In this document: piece by piece, positions 1 to 11,419 of the stretch
How the letters are laid out: each line of letters starts with the position of its first letter
Position numbering within the stretch: the first letter of the stretch is position 1
DNA from: TK10-74A sp965217625
GTDB taxonomy: Bacteria; Chloroflexota; Dehalococcoidia; Bin125
Reading direction: 5' to 3'
Length of the DNA stretch: 64,000 nt
NCBI GenBank assembly: GCA_965217625.1
Contig: OZ244557.1
Location: forward strand, 248,001 to 312,000
Position numbers and translations under genes: made by a program
The notes under the pieces: generated by a model
Databases searched by the model: none
The model's input: the letters and a program-made list of their open reading frames with translations, nothing else
What the model was told of the DNA's origin: nothing

Positions 1-1040
1 TCTGGATCGCGTCCATGATCGTGCGCGGCGACCGCCCGGCTCGCAGCAGCCCCACCAGCGGCTCGATGAAGTGCGCCTCGTCGCCGCGCAGGATCGCGTG
101 GATCAGCGCCTCCGCCTCCGGCTGCGAGACCGGCGTCGTGTTGGCGAACAGGCGGCGGTCGGTGCCGGTCGCCACCGTGGCGGCCAGCGTCGACTCCGGC
201 GCCTCCTCCTCCAGCTCGTTCAGCATGATCTGGCAGGCCGCCTCGAAGCTCGAATACCAGCGCGGGCCCACCGCCAGGTCGGGCACCGCCGCGTAGATCA
301 CGTGGTGCGCGTGCTCCCAGCCGATCGCCCGCCCCAGCTCGATCAACGACCGCTGGCGGTACGCCTTGTGCCCCGTCGTGTACGACCGGTTCCAGATCAT
401 CCGGTCCTGCACGTCCATCAGCCCGGTGAACATCGTGTGCGCCAGCAACTCCTCGCGCCGGCCCCACAACTCCCACAGCCCCAGCCACAGCCGGTACGCC
501 TCGTCCACCCGGCCCCACTCGACCAGCCGCTGCCAGCGCTCCACTTCCTCCTCGAAGCTGCCCTCCAGCGCCGCCGGCTCCTGGTCCTCCCAATGCACGA
601 CCGGCATCGCCGGGCCGTCGGGGTGCGCCGATGGGTCGTACGTGCGGCGCGCGTAGTGCCCCGGCATCTTGCCCAGCAGCTGGTTCCAGATGTCGAGCGA
701 GCTGGGCACGTACCACGCGGTCTGCGCCAGCGGCAGGTGCCGCAGCGACTCCGGCATGAAGTCCTGCAACGACAGCGTCGCCCGCGCACTCAGCAGCGCG
801 TGGTCGTTGTTGACGAAGCGCACGAAGCCGCCATCCATGCGCTGGTGGTAGGGCACATGCGTGTAGGGCGCGTGGATGCGCACTGTCTCGCTGAGGATCT
901 CCGTCGTCGGCCGGCCGTCCTGGATGAGGTCGAACGTGACCGCGCTCGCCCCCGCCGAGTCGCGCTCCAGCACGTGCTCCCGCAACTGCTCGTACTTGCC
1001 CGCGGTCTCACGGTCGGTGATCGATGGGGAGAGCGCCATG
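1..1040 (-). CDS. Hypothetical protein, C-terminus cut by the window edge
   Basis: The frame is open from an ATG at 1040 to the left edge, giving about 346 residues with no stop, so the C-terminus lies outside the window. The protein is soluble-looking, rich in Trp, His and Arg, with no signal peptide or membrane segment. I do not recognise the family. It contains a Trp/Tyr-rich stretch (AQTAWYVPSSLDIWNQLLGK) and several paired histidines (GWEHAHHVIYA) that could bind a metal, but this is a guess. It starts 46 nt after the alcohol dehydrogenase gene on the same strand, with a GAAGGA-like ribosome site, so the two probably form an operon. Confidence 0.6.
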
Positions 1041-1086
1041 GTCGATGTCCTTCCCGCCCGCCTGGGGCGCCGGGGCGGCGCCGGGC

Positions 1087-2178
1087 TCAGAACTCCAGGA
1101 TCGCGCGCCCGCTGATCCGGCCCGCCGCGAGCGCCTGCGTCGCCTCGCTGATCTCGTCGATACCGTAGCGAGCGGTCACCAGGGTATCAAGGTCCAGCTT
1201 GCCCTCCCGGTGCCAGGCCAGGAAGCGGGGGAAGTCCCGCTCCGGCACGCCCGACCCGCCCAGGCTGCCGATGAACCGCTTCTCGCCCCCCAGCAGCGGG
1301 AGCGGGCTGAGCGTCATGTCCGTCATCGGCACGCCCACCAGCACCGCCGTGCCGCCCCGCGTCACCCCGAAGTGCCCGCCCCGCACGGCCGGCACGATCT
1401 GCTCCATCGTCTGCCGCACGCCGATGCAGTCGAAGGCGAAGTCCGCCCCGCTCACCGGCTGCCCGGACACCCCGAACTCGCCCGGGCGCGGCGTCAGCGC
1501 GTGGACGGCCGCCACCGCGTCCTCCCGCGAGGCGTTGATGGTGTGTGTGGCCCCGAAGCGCCGCGCGAAGTCCAGCTTCGCGTCGTCGAGATCGACCGCG
1601 ATGATCGGATCCGCGCCCACCACCGCCGCCCCAGCCACGGCCGACAGCCCCACGCCCCCCACGCCGAAGATCGCCACGCTCTGGCCCGCCTGCACGTCCG
1701 CAGAGGTCACGACCGCGCCCGCGCCCGTGATCACCGCGCAACCGATGATCGCCGTCACGTCGCGCGGCGTGTCCGGATCCACCTTCACGACGTAACGGCC
1801 GTCGCAGATCGTGTGGTCGCCCCACGTGCTGGGCTGCATCAACCTCGCCGCGCCTTCGCCGACCGGGACGCGCGGCCGGGAGGGGGGCTCGGCCGCCGCC
1901 GCGGTGGTGCGCGGGACCCACGTCAGCAGCACCATGTCCCCCTCCGCCACGTGGCTCACCTCCGCGCCCGCCTGGAGCACCACCCCCGTGCCCTCGTGCC
2001 CCAGCACCCGCGGTACCGGCTCCGGCATGTGCAGCTCGTGCAACTGCGAATGGCAGATGCCCGAGGCGAACTGCTTCACCACCACCTGCGTGGGACCGGG
2101 GTCCGGCAGCGTGACGTCCTCCACCTGCAGTGTGTTCGTCCCGCCCGGCACCACCACTACTCGTGCGCGCGTTCCCAT
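1087..2178 (-). CDS. Zinc-dependent MDR-family alcohol dehydrogenase
   Basis: A 363-residue medium-chain dehydrogenase that would oxidise or reduce an alcohol/aldehyde with NAD(P)H. The catalytic zinc ligands are visible as Cys in GICHSQLH, His-Glu in LGHEGTGV and Cys in IIGCAVITG. The Rossmann nucleotide motif is GVGGVGLSAVAG followed by an acidic residue in AVDLDD, which favours NAD over NADP. The four-cysteine lobe that binds structural zinc in many relatives is absent; a Pro/Ala/Arg-rich linker takes its place. The start is the ATG at 2178, preceded by GAAGGAGCC at good spacing. The substrate cannot be read from the sequence; the general fold resembles class III (formaldehyde/S-hydroxymethyl-thiol) enzymes. 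It is followed by the partial gene at the left edge. Confidence 0.86.
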   Translation of the reverse strand: MGTRARVVVVPGGTNTLQVEDVTLPDPGPTQVVVKQFASGICHSQLHELHMPEPVPRVLGHEGTGVVLQAGAEVSHVAEGDMVLLTWVPRTTAAAAEPPSRPRVPVGEGAARLMQPSTWGDHTICDGRYVVKVDPDTPRDVTAIIGCAVITGAGAVVTSADVQAGQSVAIFGVGGVGLSAVAGAAVVGADPIIAVDLDDAKLDFARRFGATHTINASREDAVAAVHALTPRPGEFGVSGQPVSGADFAFDCIGVRQTMEQIVPAVRGGHFGVTRGGTAVLVGVPMTDMTLSPLPLLGGEKRFIGSLGGSGVPERDFPRFLAWHREGKLDLDTLVTARYGIDEISEATQALAAGRISGRAILEF

Positions 2179-2315
2179 GTCGGCTCCTTCCGTCGCGTGC
2201 GTCCGTGTTTCGCGGATGTTAGCGCCCCGTCCCCCCGTCGCGCGATACTGGGGTCGGGGCTTCCACCGGTCCCGGGTCGAGGCGGAGCGCGAATCTCCCG
2301 GAAGGGTGCGATGAG

Positions 2316-2663
2316 ATGGTGGTCCCGGTTTACGAACTTCTGCAGGGCGGAGCGCTCGTGACCCGCGAGGGCGCGACAAGGCTCGCGCCCCATCTGGCGG
2401 ACGCCGTCGAGTCCTGCGACGGGACGCCCTGCTTGACCCTCGATCTTGCCGGCACCGTCGCGCTCGCCCCCGGCTTCTTCGACGAACTCCTCGGCATCCT
2501 CACCGAACTCTCGGAGGGCCGCGTCCGCATCATCACGATCACCAACCCGCCCCGGCCTCTCGCCAAGAAGGACAGGACTGTCGCCCGACGTCGCGGCGCC
2601 GAGATCACGGAGGTCGGCGAGGCCGAGTGGGAGATCCGTCTCCCCGCCCCCGCGCCCGCCTAA
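2316..2663 (+). CDS. STAS-like (DUF4325-type) small protein
   Basis: A 115-residue soluble protein. A central segment (CLTLDLAGTVALAPGFFDEL) has the alternating strand-helix pattern of STAS-like DUF4325 proteins, where a short domain mediates protein-protein regulation, often near ATPases. The ATG at 2316 follows GGAAGG; an alternative ATG at 2311 is in another frame. The gene stands alone between divergent and convergent neighbours. Its role is unknown, and the family assignment rests on pattern only. Confidence 0.6.
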   Translation: MVVPVYELLQGGALVTREGATRLAPHLADAVESCDGTPCLTLDLAGTVALAPGFFDELLGILTELSEGRVRIITITNPPRPLAKKDRTVARRRGAEITEVGEAEWEIRLPAPAPA

Positions 2664-2696
2664 CTCCCTCGCCCTACGGGCCCGGCCCCTTCGGGC

Positions 2697-3641
2697 TCAA
2701 GCGTCCCCCGTGCGACCGTAGTGCTCGCGGTCCGTGTCGGTCACTCCGTATCCGACACCCAACTCGATCCTCGATGCCACCGACAACTGCCGAACAGCAT
2801 CGAGATCCTCGGTGGGAGTGTCACGTGTTTCCCCATACCAGCCCTCGTATAAGTCGCCGATCTCTGCGTTGAGCACCCGACTAAGCGCCAGAAAGACCGT
2901 AGGGGCGTCATTCGCTATTTCCCGCACCCGGGTGCCCACGGCGCTCGACAGTTCGCCCAACTCGGGCTCCTGGTCAACACGACTGACGAACGAATCGAAC
3001 GTGCGCCAGCCCTCGTTCTGATCCGTTACGGCATGGCGCGCGAGTGCGCCCTGCAAGGAGCCGGTGACTCCGAGACCCCAGGGCTGCGGCAACAGCTTCC
3101 ACACTTGGTCTTCGCGTTCGTGCGAGGAGAGCACGATGCCCGGTACGAGTTCGCTTGATCGGAGCGGGTTAGAGCGGCTCCGCACGGAGTCGAACAACAC
3201 AGTGTAGCGACAGATATCGTAGAACGCCTCGACTTCACGTTCGGCGAGGAATGAGATCAACTCCTGGGTCGGTTCCACTTGCGCAATGACGTCGCCGATC
3301 GTGCGCAACGTCGCTCCGAGGTCTCCGCAGACGGCGGCCAGTGGAGCGAGGTATGCCGGCACGTATCGGTCAAGGCGGTCTCTGAACGCCATTGTGATCT
3401 TGAACGCTTGCTCTCTTCTCAGCCGCTCAGCCTTGTATGCGTGGTGGAGGCTCGTTCCGACGATCGAGAGCAGCGGCGTGAGCACACCCGTGACGACCAC
3501 TGCCTTTGCCGTTTCATGACCCTGGTCTGGGAACAAGAGATCCCATGTGGCGAGGAAGAGAATCGCTACCACGAGCGATGCCAGCACCGAAAGCGTGATC
3601 GGTGCTGCATACGCACTCAGAGTGGAGCGGATTCTCCTCAC
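2697..3641 (-). CDS. Two-helix membrane protein with large cytosolic domain
   Basis: A 314-residue protein. The chosen start is a GTG at 3641 with GGAG 5-6 nt upstream; an upstream TTG at 3689 is possible. Two hydrophobic helices lie near residues 14-34 (ITLSVLASLVVAILFLATW) and 45-64 (AVVVTGVLTPLLSIVGTSL). They are followed by a basic helical stretch and a long charged C-terminal part. A short N-terminal helical hairpin followed by a helical extension recalls two-helix pore-forming effector domains such as SLATT, but I see no diagnostic motif. It is the last gene after three tiny proline-rich genes on the same strand. Base composition is less GC-rich than its neighbours, suggesting acquisition. 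Confidence 0.62.
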   Translation of the reverse strand: MRRIRSTLSAYAAPITLSVLASLVVAILFLATWDLLFPDQGHETAKAVVVTGVLTPLLSIVGTSLHHAYKAERLRREQAFKITMAFRDRLDRYVPAYLAPLAAVCGDLGATLRTIGDVIAQVEPTQELISFLAEREVEAFYDICRYTVLFDSVRSRSNPLRSSELVPGIVLSSHEREDQVWKLLPQPWGLGVTGSLQGALARHAVTDQNEGWRTFDSFVSRVDQEPELGELSSAVGTRVREIANDAPTVFLALSRVLNAEIGDLYEGWYGETRDTPTEDLDAVRQLSVASRIELGVGYGVTDTDREHYGRTGDA

Positions 3642-3732
3642 CGTGTCTCCGGAAGTCCTGCCACTGTTGGGTTGGTGGCCCCCGACCAAGTTCTGGCGCG
3701 AGAAGCGCTCGCCAGCTCTGAAGTGTCGGGCC

Positions 3733-3903
3733 TTACTGACGTGGTTGCCGGAGCGATGGTTGGGGAGGCGGCGTTCGGCGCGGTGGCGGAGCGGCTGGCG
3801 TCCGGGGTACAGGCCGCGGGGCCGGTGGCGGTACCCCTCGTGTGTAGGGGATGGGCCTCGGGGCCGGCGGAGGCGGCGGATTCTCGGCCGATGGTGCTTG
3901 CAC
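3733..3903 (-). CDS. Proline-rich microprotein (56 aa), third of three
   Basis: The frame starts at a GTG at 3903, with GGAG 6 nt upstream, 2 nt after the stop of the preceding microgene. The 56-residue product is more than one third proline and contains the repeated motif APRPIPYTRG ... APRPVPRTP, plus runs PPPPPA and PPPQP. It has no hydrophobic segment, so it is probably unfolded, perhaps an SH3-like or polyproline ligand. The shared PRPxP motif, the tight spacing and the proper ribosome site argue that this is a real coding sequence rather than a GC-rich accident. Function unknown. Confidence 0.45.
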   Translation of the reverse strand: MQAPSAENPPPPPAPRPIPYTRGVPPPAPRPVPRTPAAPPPRRTPPPQPSLRQPRQ

Positions 3904-3905
3904 TG

Positions 3906-4037
3906 TCACTCCGACCCCCTTCTCTTTCCAGCGTCCTTGCCACTCGGACTGCCCGATTTCGGGACCGGGCGGGGCGGCGGCGGTGGCGCGCTGTCCCCGA
4001 GCCGTGTGGGCTTGGCGTCCCCGCCTTTGTTCGCCAT
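3906..4037 (-). CDS. Proline-rich microprotein (43 aa), second of three
   Basis: It begins at tandem ATGs (4040 and 4037), 6-9 nt after the stop of the first microgene. The start reads MANKGGDAKP and the centre SAPPPPPRPVPKSGSPSG, and the tail is basic (GKRRGSE). The PPRPVPK motif matches the PRPIPKP of the gene in front and the PRPVPR of the gene behind. No membrane segment and no cysteine. Function unknown; most likely co-translated with its neighbours. Confidence 0.45.
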   Translation of the reverse strand: MANKGGDAKPTRLGDSAPPPPPRPVPKSGSPSGKDAGKRRGSE

Positions 4038-4046
4038 CATCCCACT

Positions 4047-4157
4047 TTACTTCTTCGGAGGAGGCGGAGGAGGTTCTTGCGGTTTCGGGATCGGTCGCGG
4101 ACTAGAGGGGTGAAGGGACCTCTCTTCGATCTCCAGCTCGGGTCTTGGATTCGGCAT
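4047..4157 (-). CDS. Proline-rich microprotein (36 aa), first of three
   Basis: The ATG at 4157 opens a 36-residue frame that begins MPNPRPELEIEERS and ends in SPRPIPKPQEPPPPPPKK. An acidic N-terminal half is followed by a proline tail. A TACCCT hexamer lies 6 nt before the ATG, matching the leaderless-promoter pattern of several other genes here. The gene lies 54 nt after fumC on the same strand, so read-through from fumC is also possible. Function unknown. Confidence 0.4.
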   Translation of the reverse strand: MPNPRPELEIEERSLHPSSPRPIPKPQEPPPPPPKK

Positions 4158-4163
4158 GATCGC

Positions 4164-4169
4164 AGGGTA
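4164..4169 (-). promoter_or_regulatory. Possible -10 box of the proline-rich microgene cluster
   Basis: TACCCT ends 6 nt before the ATG of the first microgene, which would place the transcription start at or next to the start codon. No convincing -35 box is visible. Confidence 0.3.
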
Positions 4170-4211
4170 GACCAGAGCGACGCGACGGCGGCCTCGTTCT
4201 GTCACGACCCC

Positions 4212-5600
4212 CTACGGGCCCGTCATCTGCTCCGGCTGCACCCAGGCGTCGAACTGCTCTGGGGTGAGCAGGCCCAACTCGACGCCCGTCTCCTTGAGCG
4301 TGGCGCCCCGCTCGTGCGCGGTCTTCGCGATCTTCGCGGCGTTGTCGTAGCCGATGTGCGGGTTGAGCGCCGTGACCAGCATCAGCGACCGGCGCATCAG
4401 CTCGTCGATCCGCTCCCGGTTCGGCTCGATGCCGCGCACGCAGTTCTCCGTGAACGACGTCGCCGCGTCGCCCAGCAGGCGGATGCTCTGCAGGTTGTTG
4501 TAGGCCATCACCGGCTTGAACACGTTCAACTCGAAGTGGCCCGTCGCGCCGCCCACCGCGACCGTCTGGCCGTTGCCGATGACCTGCGCGCAGACCATCG
4601 TCAGCGCCTCCGACTGCGTGGGGTTGACCTTGCCCGGCATGATGCTCGACCCCGGCTCGTTGGCCGGCAGCATCAGCTCCCCGATGCCCGCCCGCGGCCC
4701 CGAGCCCAGCAGCCGCACGTCGTTGGCGATCTTCATCAGCGACGCCGCCACCGTCGTCAGCTGGCCGGCCAGCTCGACCTGCGCGTCGTGCGCCGCCAGC
4801 GCCTCGAACTTGTTCGGCGCGGTCACGAACGGCAGCCCCGTCAGCGCCGCGATCTCCGCCGCCACCCGCTGGCCGTACTCGGGGTGCGAGTTGAGGCCCG
4901 TGCCCACCGCCGTGCCGCCCAGCGCCAGCTCGTAGAGCCGCGGCAGCGTGCCCTCGACCCGCGCGATGCCGTACGTCACCTGCTGCACGTAGCCCGAGAA
5001 CTCCTGTCCCAGCGTCAGCGGCACGGCGTCCATCAGGTGCGTCCGCCCGATCTTCACGATCTCATCGAACGCCGACGCCTTCTCCTGCAGCGCGTCGCGC
5101 AGCGTGGTCAGCGACGGCGCCAGGTGGTTCACGACCTGCTCCGCCGTCGCCACAGACATCGCCCCGGGGAAGACGTCGTTCGACGACTGCGACATGTTGA
5201 CGTGGTCGTTGGGGTGCACCGGCGTCTTCGAGCCGCGCTCGCCGCCCAGCAGCTCGATCGCCCGGTTCGAGATCGCCTCGTTGCCGTTCATGTTGCTCTG
5301 CGTGCCCGAGCCGGTCTGCCAGACGACCAGCGGGAAGTGGTCGTCGAGCGTGCCCGCGATCACCTCCTCGGCCGCCTGCCGGATGGCCGCCGCGCGCTCG
5401 GCGTCGAGCTTGCCCAGCGACTCGTTGGCGCTGGCCGAGGCGTGCTTGACGATGCCCAGCCCGCGGATGATCGGCCGCGGCATGCGCTCGCCGCCGATCT
5501 TGAAGTTCTCCAGCGAGCGCTGCGTCTGCGCCCCCCAGTAGCGGTCGGCCGGCACCGCGATCTCGCCCATCGTGTCCGATTCGATTCGCACGTCGCTCAT
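4212..5600 (-). CDS. fumC: Class II fumarate hydratase
   Basis: A 462-residue fumarase that interconverts fumarate and malate in the TCA cycle, active as an iron-independent cytosolic tetramer. The superfamily signature GSSIMPGKVNPTQSEA holds the flexible catalytic loop serine, and the second active-site region IGRTHLMDAVP is intact. Full length compares well with the family. ATG at 5600. It lies head-to-tail with mdh and acn on the same strand, forming a malate/fumarate/citrate block with about 80-nt gaps. Confidence 0.97.
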   Translation of the reverse strand: MSDVRIESDTMGEIAVPADRYWGAQTQRSLENFKIGGERMPRPIIRGLGIVKHASASANESLGKLDAERAAAIRQAAEEVIAGTLDDHFPLVVWQTGSGTQSNMNGNEAISNRAIELLGGERGSKTPVHPNDHVNMSQSSNDVFPGAMSVATAEQVVNHLAPSLTTLRDALQEKASAFDEIVKIGRTHLMDAVPLTLGQEFSGYVQQVTYGIARVEGTLPRLYELALGGTAVGTGLNSHPEYGQRVAAEIAALTGLPFVTAPNKFEALAAHDAQVELAGQLTTVAASLMKIANDVRLLGSGPRAGIGELMLPANEPGSSIMPGKVNPTQSEALTMVCAQVIGNGQTVAVGGATGHFELNVFKPVMAYNNLQSIRLLGDAATSFTENCVRGIEPNRERIDELMRRSLMLVTALNPHIGYDNAAKIAKTAHERGATLKETGVELGLLTPEQFDAWVQPEQMTGP

Positions 5601-5679
5601 CTCGGCTCCTGACTGCGACGCCCCGGGGAGACCGGGGCGCCGTGCTCGTTCCTGCTTCGGGGCCCGGCGCCCGGCCGCC

Positions 5680-6636
<957 letters not shown>

Positions 6637-6676
6637 CGTCTCGTGTCCTCCCCGGCGCCGCTGCTCGGGCGGCGCG

Positions 6677-8968
6677 CTATGCCTCGGTCCCTGCGGCCGA
6701 CTGCGCCGCCGCGATCTGGTTGAGCGCGCCGCCGGCCCGGAACCAGCCGATCTGCTCCTCCGTGAACGTGTGCCGCACCTCGACGCGCTCCGACGTCCCG
6801 TCCGGGTGCCGGACCTCCAGCGACAGCGGCTCGCCCGGCGCCAGCGACGCCAGCCCGCGGATGCTCACCCGGTCGTCCTGGCCGAACTTGTCGTAGTCGG
6901 CGGCGTCCGACAGCCGCAGCGGCAGCAGGCCCTGCTTCTTGAGGTTCGTCTCGTGGATGCGCGCGAAGCTCCGCACGATGATCGCCACCGCGCCCAGGTG
7001 GCGCGGCTGCATCGCCGCGTGCTCCCGGCTCGACCCCTCGCCGAAGTTCTCGTCGCCGACGACGACCCACGGCTGGCCCGCCGCCCGGTAGGCCCGCGCG
7101 ATCTCGGGCAGCGGCTGCTCGCGCTCGCCGGTCAGCACGTTGTTGCCCGTCCCCGCCCGCGACGCGAAGGCGTTGTTGACGCCCGTGAAGGTGTTGTCGG
7201 AGATGTTGTCGAGGTGCCCCCGATAGCGCAGCCAGGGCCCGGCCGGCGAGATGTGGTCGGTCGTCGTCTTGCCCGACGACTTGAGCAGGATCGCGCAGTC
7301 CTCGATGTCCGACCCGTCCCAGGCCGCCCACGGCGTCAATCGCTGTAGCCGCTTGCTGTCCGCCCCGACCGCGACCTCGACGCCGCTGCCGTCGGCCGGG
7401 GGCGGCACGAAGCCCTCGTCGCCCAGCGCGAAGCCATCGGCCGGCAGCTCGTCGCCCACCGGCGCGTCGAAGCGGAAGGCGCCGCCGTTGTTGGGGATCG
7501 CGTCGCGCCGCGGGTCGAAGTCGAGCCGCCCCGCGAAGGCCGCCGCGACGACCATCTCCGGGCTGCCGATGAAGGCCAGCGTCTGCGGGTTGGCGTCGTT
7601 GCGGGCCGGGAAGTTGCGGTTGAACGACGTCACGATCGTGTTCGTCTCGCCCGCCTCGATGTTCGACCGCTTCCACTGGCCGATGCACGGCCCGCAGGCG
7701 TTGGCGAGCACCGTCGCGCCCACGCGCTCGAAGGCCGCGATCTGGCCGTCGCGCTCGACCGTCGCCCGCACCTGCTCCGACCCCGGCGTCACCAGCAGCG
7801 GTGTCTTCACCCGCAGCCCCGCCGCCGCCGCCTGCCGCGCCAGGCTCGCCGCCCGGCTCATGTCCTCGTAGGAGCTGTTGGTGCACGAGCCGATCAGCGC
7901 GTCCTTGATTTCCAGCGGGTAGTCCTGCGACGCCGCCCACGGCCCCACCTCCGACGCCGTGTGCCGCAGGTCGGGCGTGTGCGGCCCGACCCAGGCCGGC
8001 TCCAGCGTGCTCAGGTCGATCTCGATCACCTGGTCGAAGATCTCCGCGCGCCGCTCCTCGACGCGCGGATCCCCGGTCAGGTCGGCCGCGTGCGCCTCGG
8101 CCAGTTCGGCGATGGCCGCCCGATCCGTCGCGCGCAGGTAGCGCGCCGTCGCGGCGTCGAACGGGAAGACCGACGTCGTCGCGCCGATCTCCGCGCCCAT
8201 GTTGGTGACCGTGCCGCGCCCCGTCGCGCTCAGCGATGCCACCCCCTCGCCGAAGTACTCCACGATCGCCCCCGTGCCGCCCTTCACGGTCAGCGCGTCG
8301 GCCACCCGCAGGATGACGTCCTTGGGCGATGTCCAGCCCGACAGCGCGCCCGTCAGCCGCACGCCGATCAGCTTGGGCAGCATCACGCCCCAGTCCAGCC
8401 CCGCCATCACGTCGACGGCGTCGGCGCCGCCCACGCCGATCGCCAGCATGCCCAGCCCGCCGGCGTTCGGCGTGTGGCTGTCGGTGCCGATCATCAGCCC
8501 GCCCGGGAAGGCGTAGTTCTCGAGGATCACCTGATGGATGATGCCCGACCCCGGCTTCCAGAAGCCCGCCCCGTAGCGCGCCGACGCGCTCTCCAGGAAG
8601 TCGTACACCTCTTCGTTCTCATCGACCGCGGCCAGCAGGTCGGGGCCCGACCCCACGCGGGCCTGGATCAGGTGGTCGCAGTGCACCGTCGTCGGCGCCT
8701 GCACGCGGCGCAGGCCGGCCAGCTCGAACTGCAGCAGCGCCATCTGCCCCGTCGCGTCCTGTAGCGCCACCCGGTCGGCTTGCAGCGCCGCGTAGTCGGC
8801 CCCCCGCGACAGCCCCTGCGTCGCCGGGTCGGGCATGTGGCCGAAGAGGATCTTCTCGGCCAGCGACAGCGGACGCCCCAGCCGCCCCCGCCCGACCGCG
8901 ATCGCCGCCGCCGAGCGCGCGTACGCCCGCCCGATGCGCTCTACCGTGTCCTGCTCGTAGATGGGCAT
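6677..8968 (-). CDS. acn: Aconitate hydratase
   Basis: A 763-residue aconitase catalysing citrate to isocitrate isomerisation with a [4Fe-4S] cluster. Cluster cysteines are visible in GSCTNSSYEDM and NACGPCIGQW; the substrate region GLMIGTDSHTPNAGGLGM is intact, and the C-terminal swivel domain carries GSSREHAAMQPRHLG. This is the mitochondrial/AcnA-like arrangement with the swivel domain at the C-terminus. The ATG at 8968 (MPIYEQ) is preferred over 8986 because GAGGAG lies 6 nt upstream of it. Confidence 0.96.
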   Translation of the reverse strand: MPIYEQDTVERIGRAYARSAAAIAVGRGRLGRPLSLAEKILFGHMPDPATQGLSRGADYAALQADRVALQDATGQMALLQFELAGLRRVQAPTTVHCDHLIQARVGSGPDLLAAVDENEEVYDFLESASARYGAGFWKPGSGIIHQVILENYAFPGGLMIGTDSHTPNAGGLGMLAIGVGGADAVDVMAGLDWGVMLPKLIGVRLTGALSGWTSPKDVILRVADALTVKGGTGAIVEYFGEGVASLSATGRGTVTNMGAEIGATTSVFPFDAATARYLRATDRAAIAELAEAHAADLTGDPRVEERRAEIFDQVIEIDLSTLEPAWVGPHTPDLRHTASEVGPWAASQDYPLEIKDALIGSCTNSSYEDMSRAASLARQAAAAGLRVKTPLLVTPGSEQVRATVERDGQIAAFERVGATVLANACGPCIGQWKRSNIEAGETNTIVTSFNRNFPARNDANPQTLAFIGSPEMVVAAAFAGRLDFDPRRDAIPNNGGAFRFDAPVGDELPADGFALGDEGFVPPPADGSGVEVAVGADSKRLQRLTPWAAWDGSDIEDCAILLKSSGKTTTDHISPAGPWLRYRGHLDNISDNTFTGVNNAFASRAGTGNNVLTGEREQPLPEIARAYRAAGQPWVVVGDENFGEGSSREHAAMQPRHLGAVAIIVRSFARIHETNLKKQGLLPLRLSDAADYDKFGQDDRVSIRGLASLAPGEPLSLEVRHPDGTSERVEVRHTFTEEQIGWFRAGGALNQIAAAQSAAGTEA

Positions 8969-9153
8969 CGCTGCTCCTCGCCGCACGCCGCCGCGCCTGC
9001 GACCCGGCGGGACGCCCTCCGGCGGGGCCCTTCAGCTACGAAGGCAGCGACCGGGCGTCATTCTATCAACCGTGCGCCTGCGCGATGCATCGCGGCACAC
9101 AGCGGTCGCGTCGCCCCGTCGATGGGAGGCCGGCCGATCAGAGCGCTGGCCTA

Positions 9154-10725
<1,572 letters not shown>

Positions 10726-10876
10726 GCTGCTCCACATCCCGGCCGCCGGCCCTCGCCGGGTGGCGTGCCGGACCGTCGGGCATCCCCGCCCTCGGGGAAA
10801 CCGGGCGGACCTTACTATAGCCGCTGCGCGCTGGTGCGCCGTCGCGGCGGCGTGGGCGCACTACACGGGTGCGGGC

Positions 10877-11368
10877 CTAGGTGAGCTTCACGATGGCGAC
10901 GGCGACGGTGGCGACCGCGACGGCGACGGCGACGACGAAGCCGGCGAACCGCAACTGGAGCGCGTACATCTCCGCGCGCAGGGCCTGCAGGCCCTCCCGC
11001 AGTTCGCCGCGCAGCGCCGCCGCGTCTTCGCGCAGTTCCCCCCGCAGCGCCGCCGACTCTGCGCGCAGTTCCCCCCGCAGCGCGGACATGTCCTCGCGCA
11101 GCGCTGCCGTCTCTGCGCGCAACTCCCCCCGCAGCGCGGACATGTCCTCGCGCAGGCCCGCGATGTCTGCGCGGAGCGCCCCCGTCTCTTCGCGCAGTTC
11201 GCCGCGCAACTCTCCCACGTCGTTGCGCAGCGCGTCCACGTCGTCACGGCCCGGCGCGAACGCGTCCCCGATCACGGCCGCGATCGTCTCGGCCGCGGCC
11301 GGCGGCTGGTCCGCCTCGTCGCGGAGCCGTTGGGCTGCCCGGAGGGTGTCGAACGTCACGATGTGCAC
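10877..11368 (-). CDS. Coiled-coil protein with C-terminal membrane helix (DUF1640/CCDC90-like)
   Basis: A 163-residue protein. The N-terminal FDTLRAAQRLRDE and following helix resemble the head of DUF1640/CCDC90-type proteins. Residues about 45-130 are uninterrupted seven-residue repeats of the type ALREDMS-ALRGELR, a long coiled coil. The C-terminus (FVVAVAVAVATVAVAIV) is a single membrane anchor. The heptads are mirrored in the DNA as near-identical 21/42-nt repeats. It probably oligomerises at the membrane; known relatives are mitochondrial or bacterial membrane coiled-coil proteins of unclear function. Confidence 0.7.
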   Translation of the reverse strand: MHIVTFDTLRAAQRLRDEADQPPAAAETIAAVIGDAFAPGRDDVDALRNDVGELRGELREETGALRADIAGLREDMSALRGELRAETAALREDMSALRGELRAESAALRGELREDAAALRGELREGLQALRAEMYALQLRFAGFVVAVAVAVATVAVAIVKLT

Positions 11369-11419
11369 AGCCTACACGACCCCGTCCGCCGCGGTCGCCG
11401 CCGAGGAGGCCGGGGGCGT

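Noticed and set aside
3279..5612. A 777-codon plus-strand frame opposite fumC and the microgene region
   Set aside because: No motif, no ribosome site, antisense to fumC; explained by base composition.
11001..11230. Regularly spaced short DNA repeats resembling a CRISPR array
   Set aside because: The repeats are in-frame heptad codons of the coiled-coil protein, without unique spacers of constant length and without cas genes.
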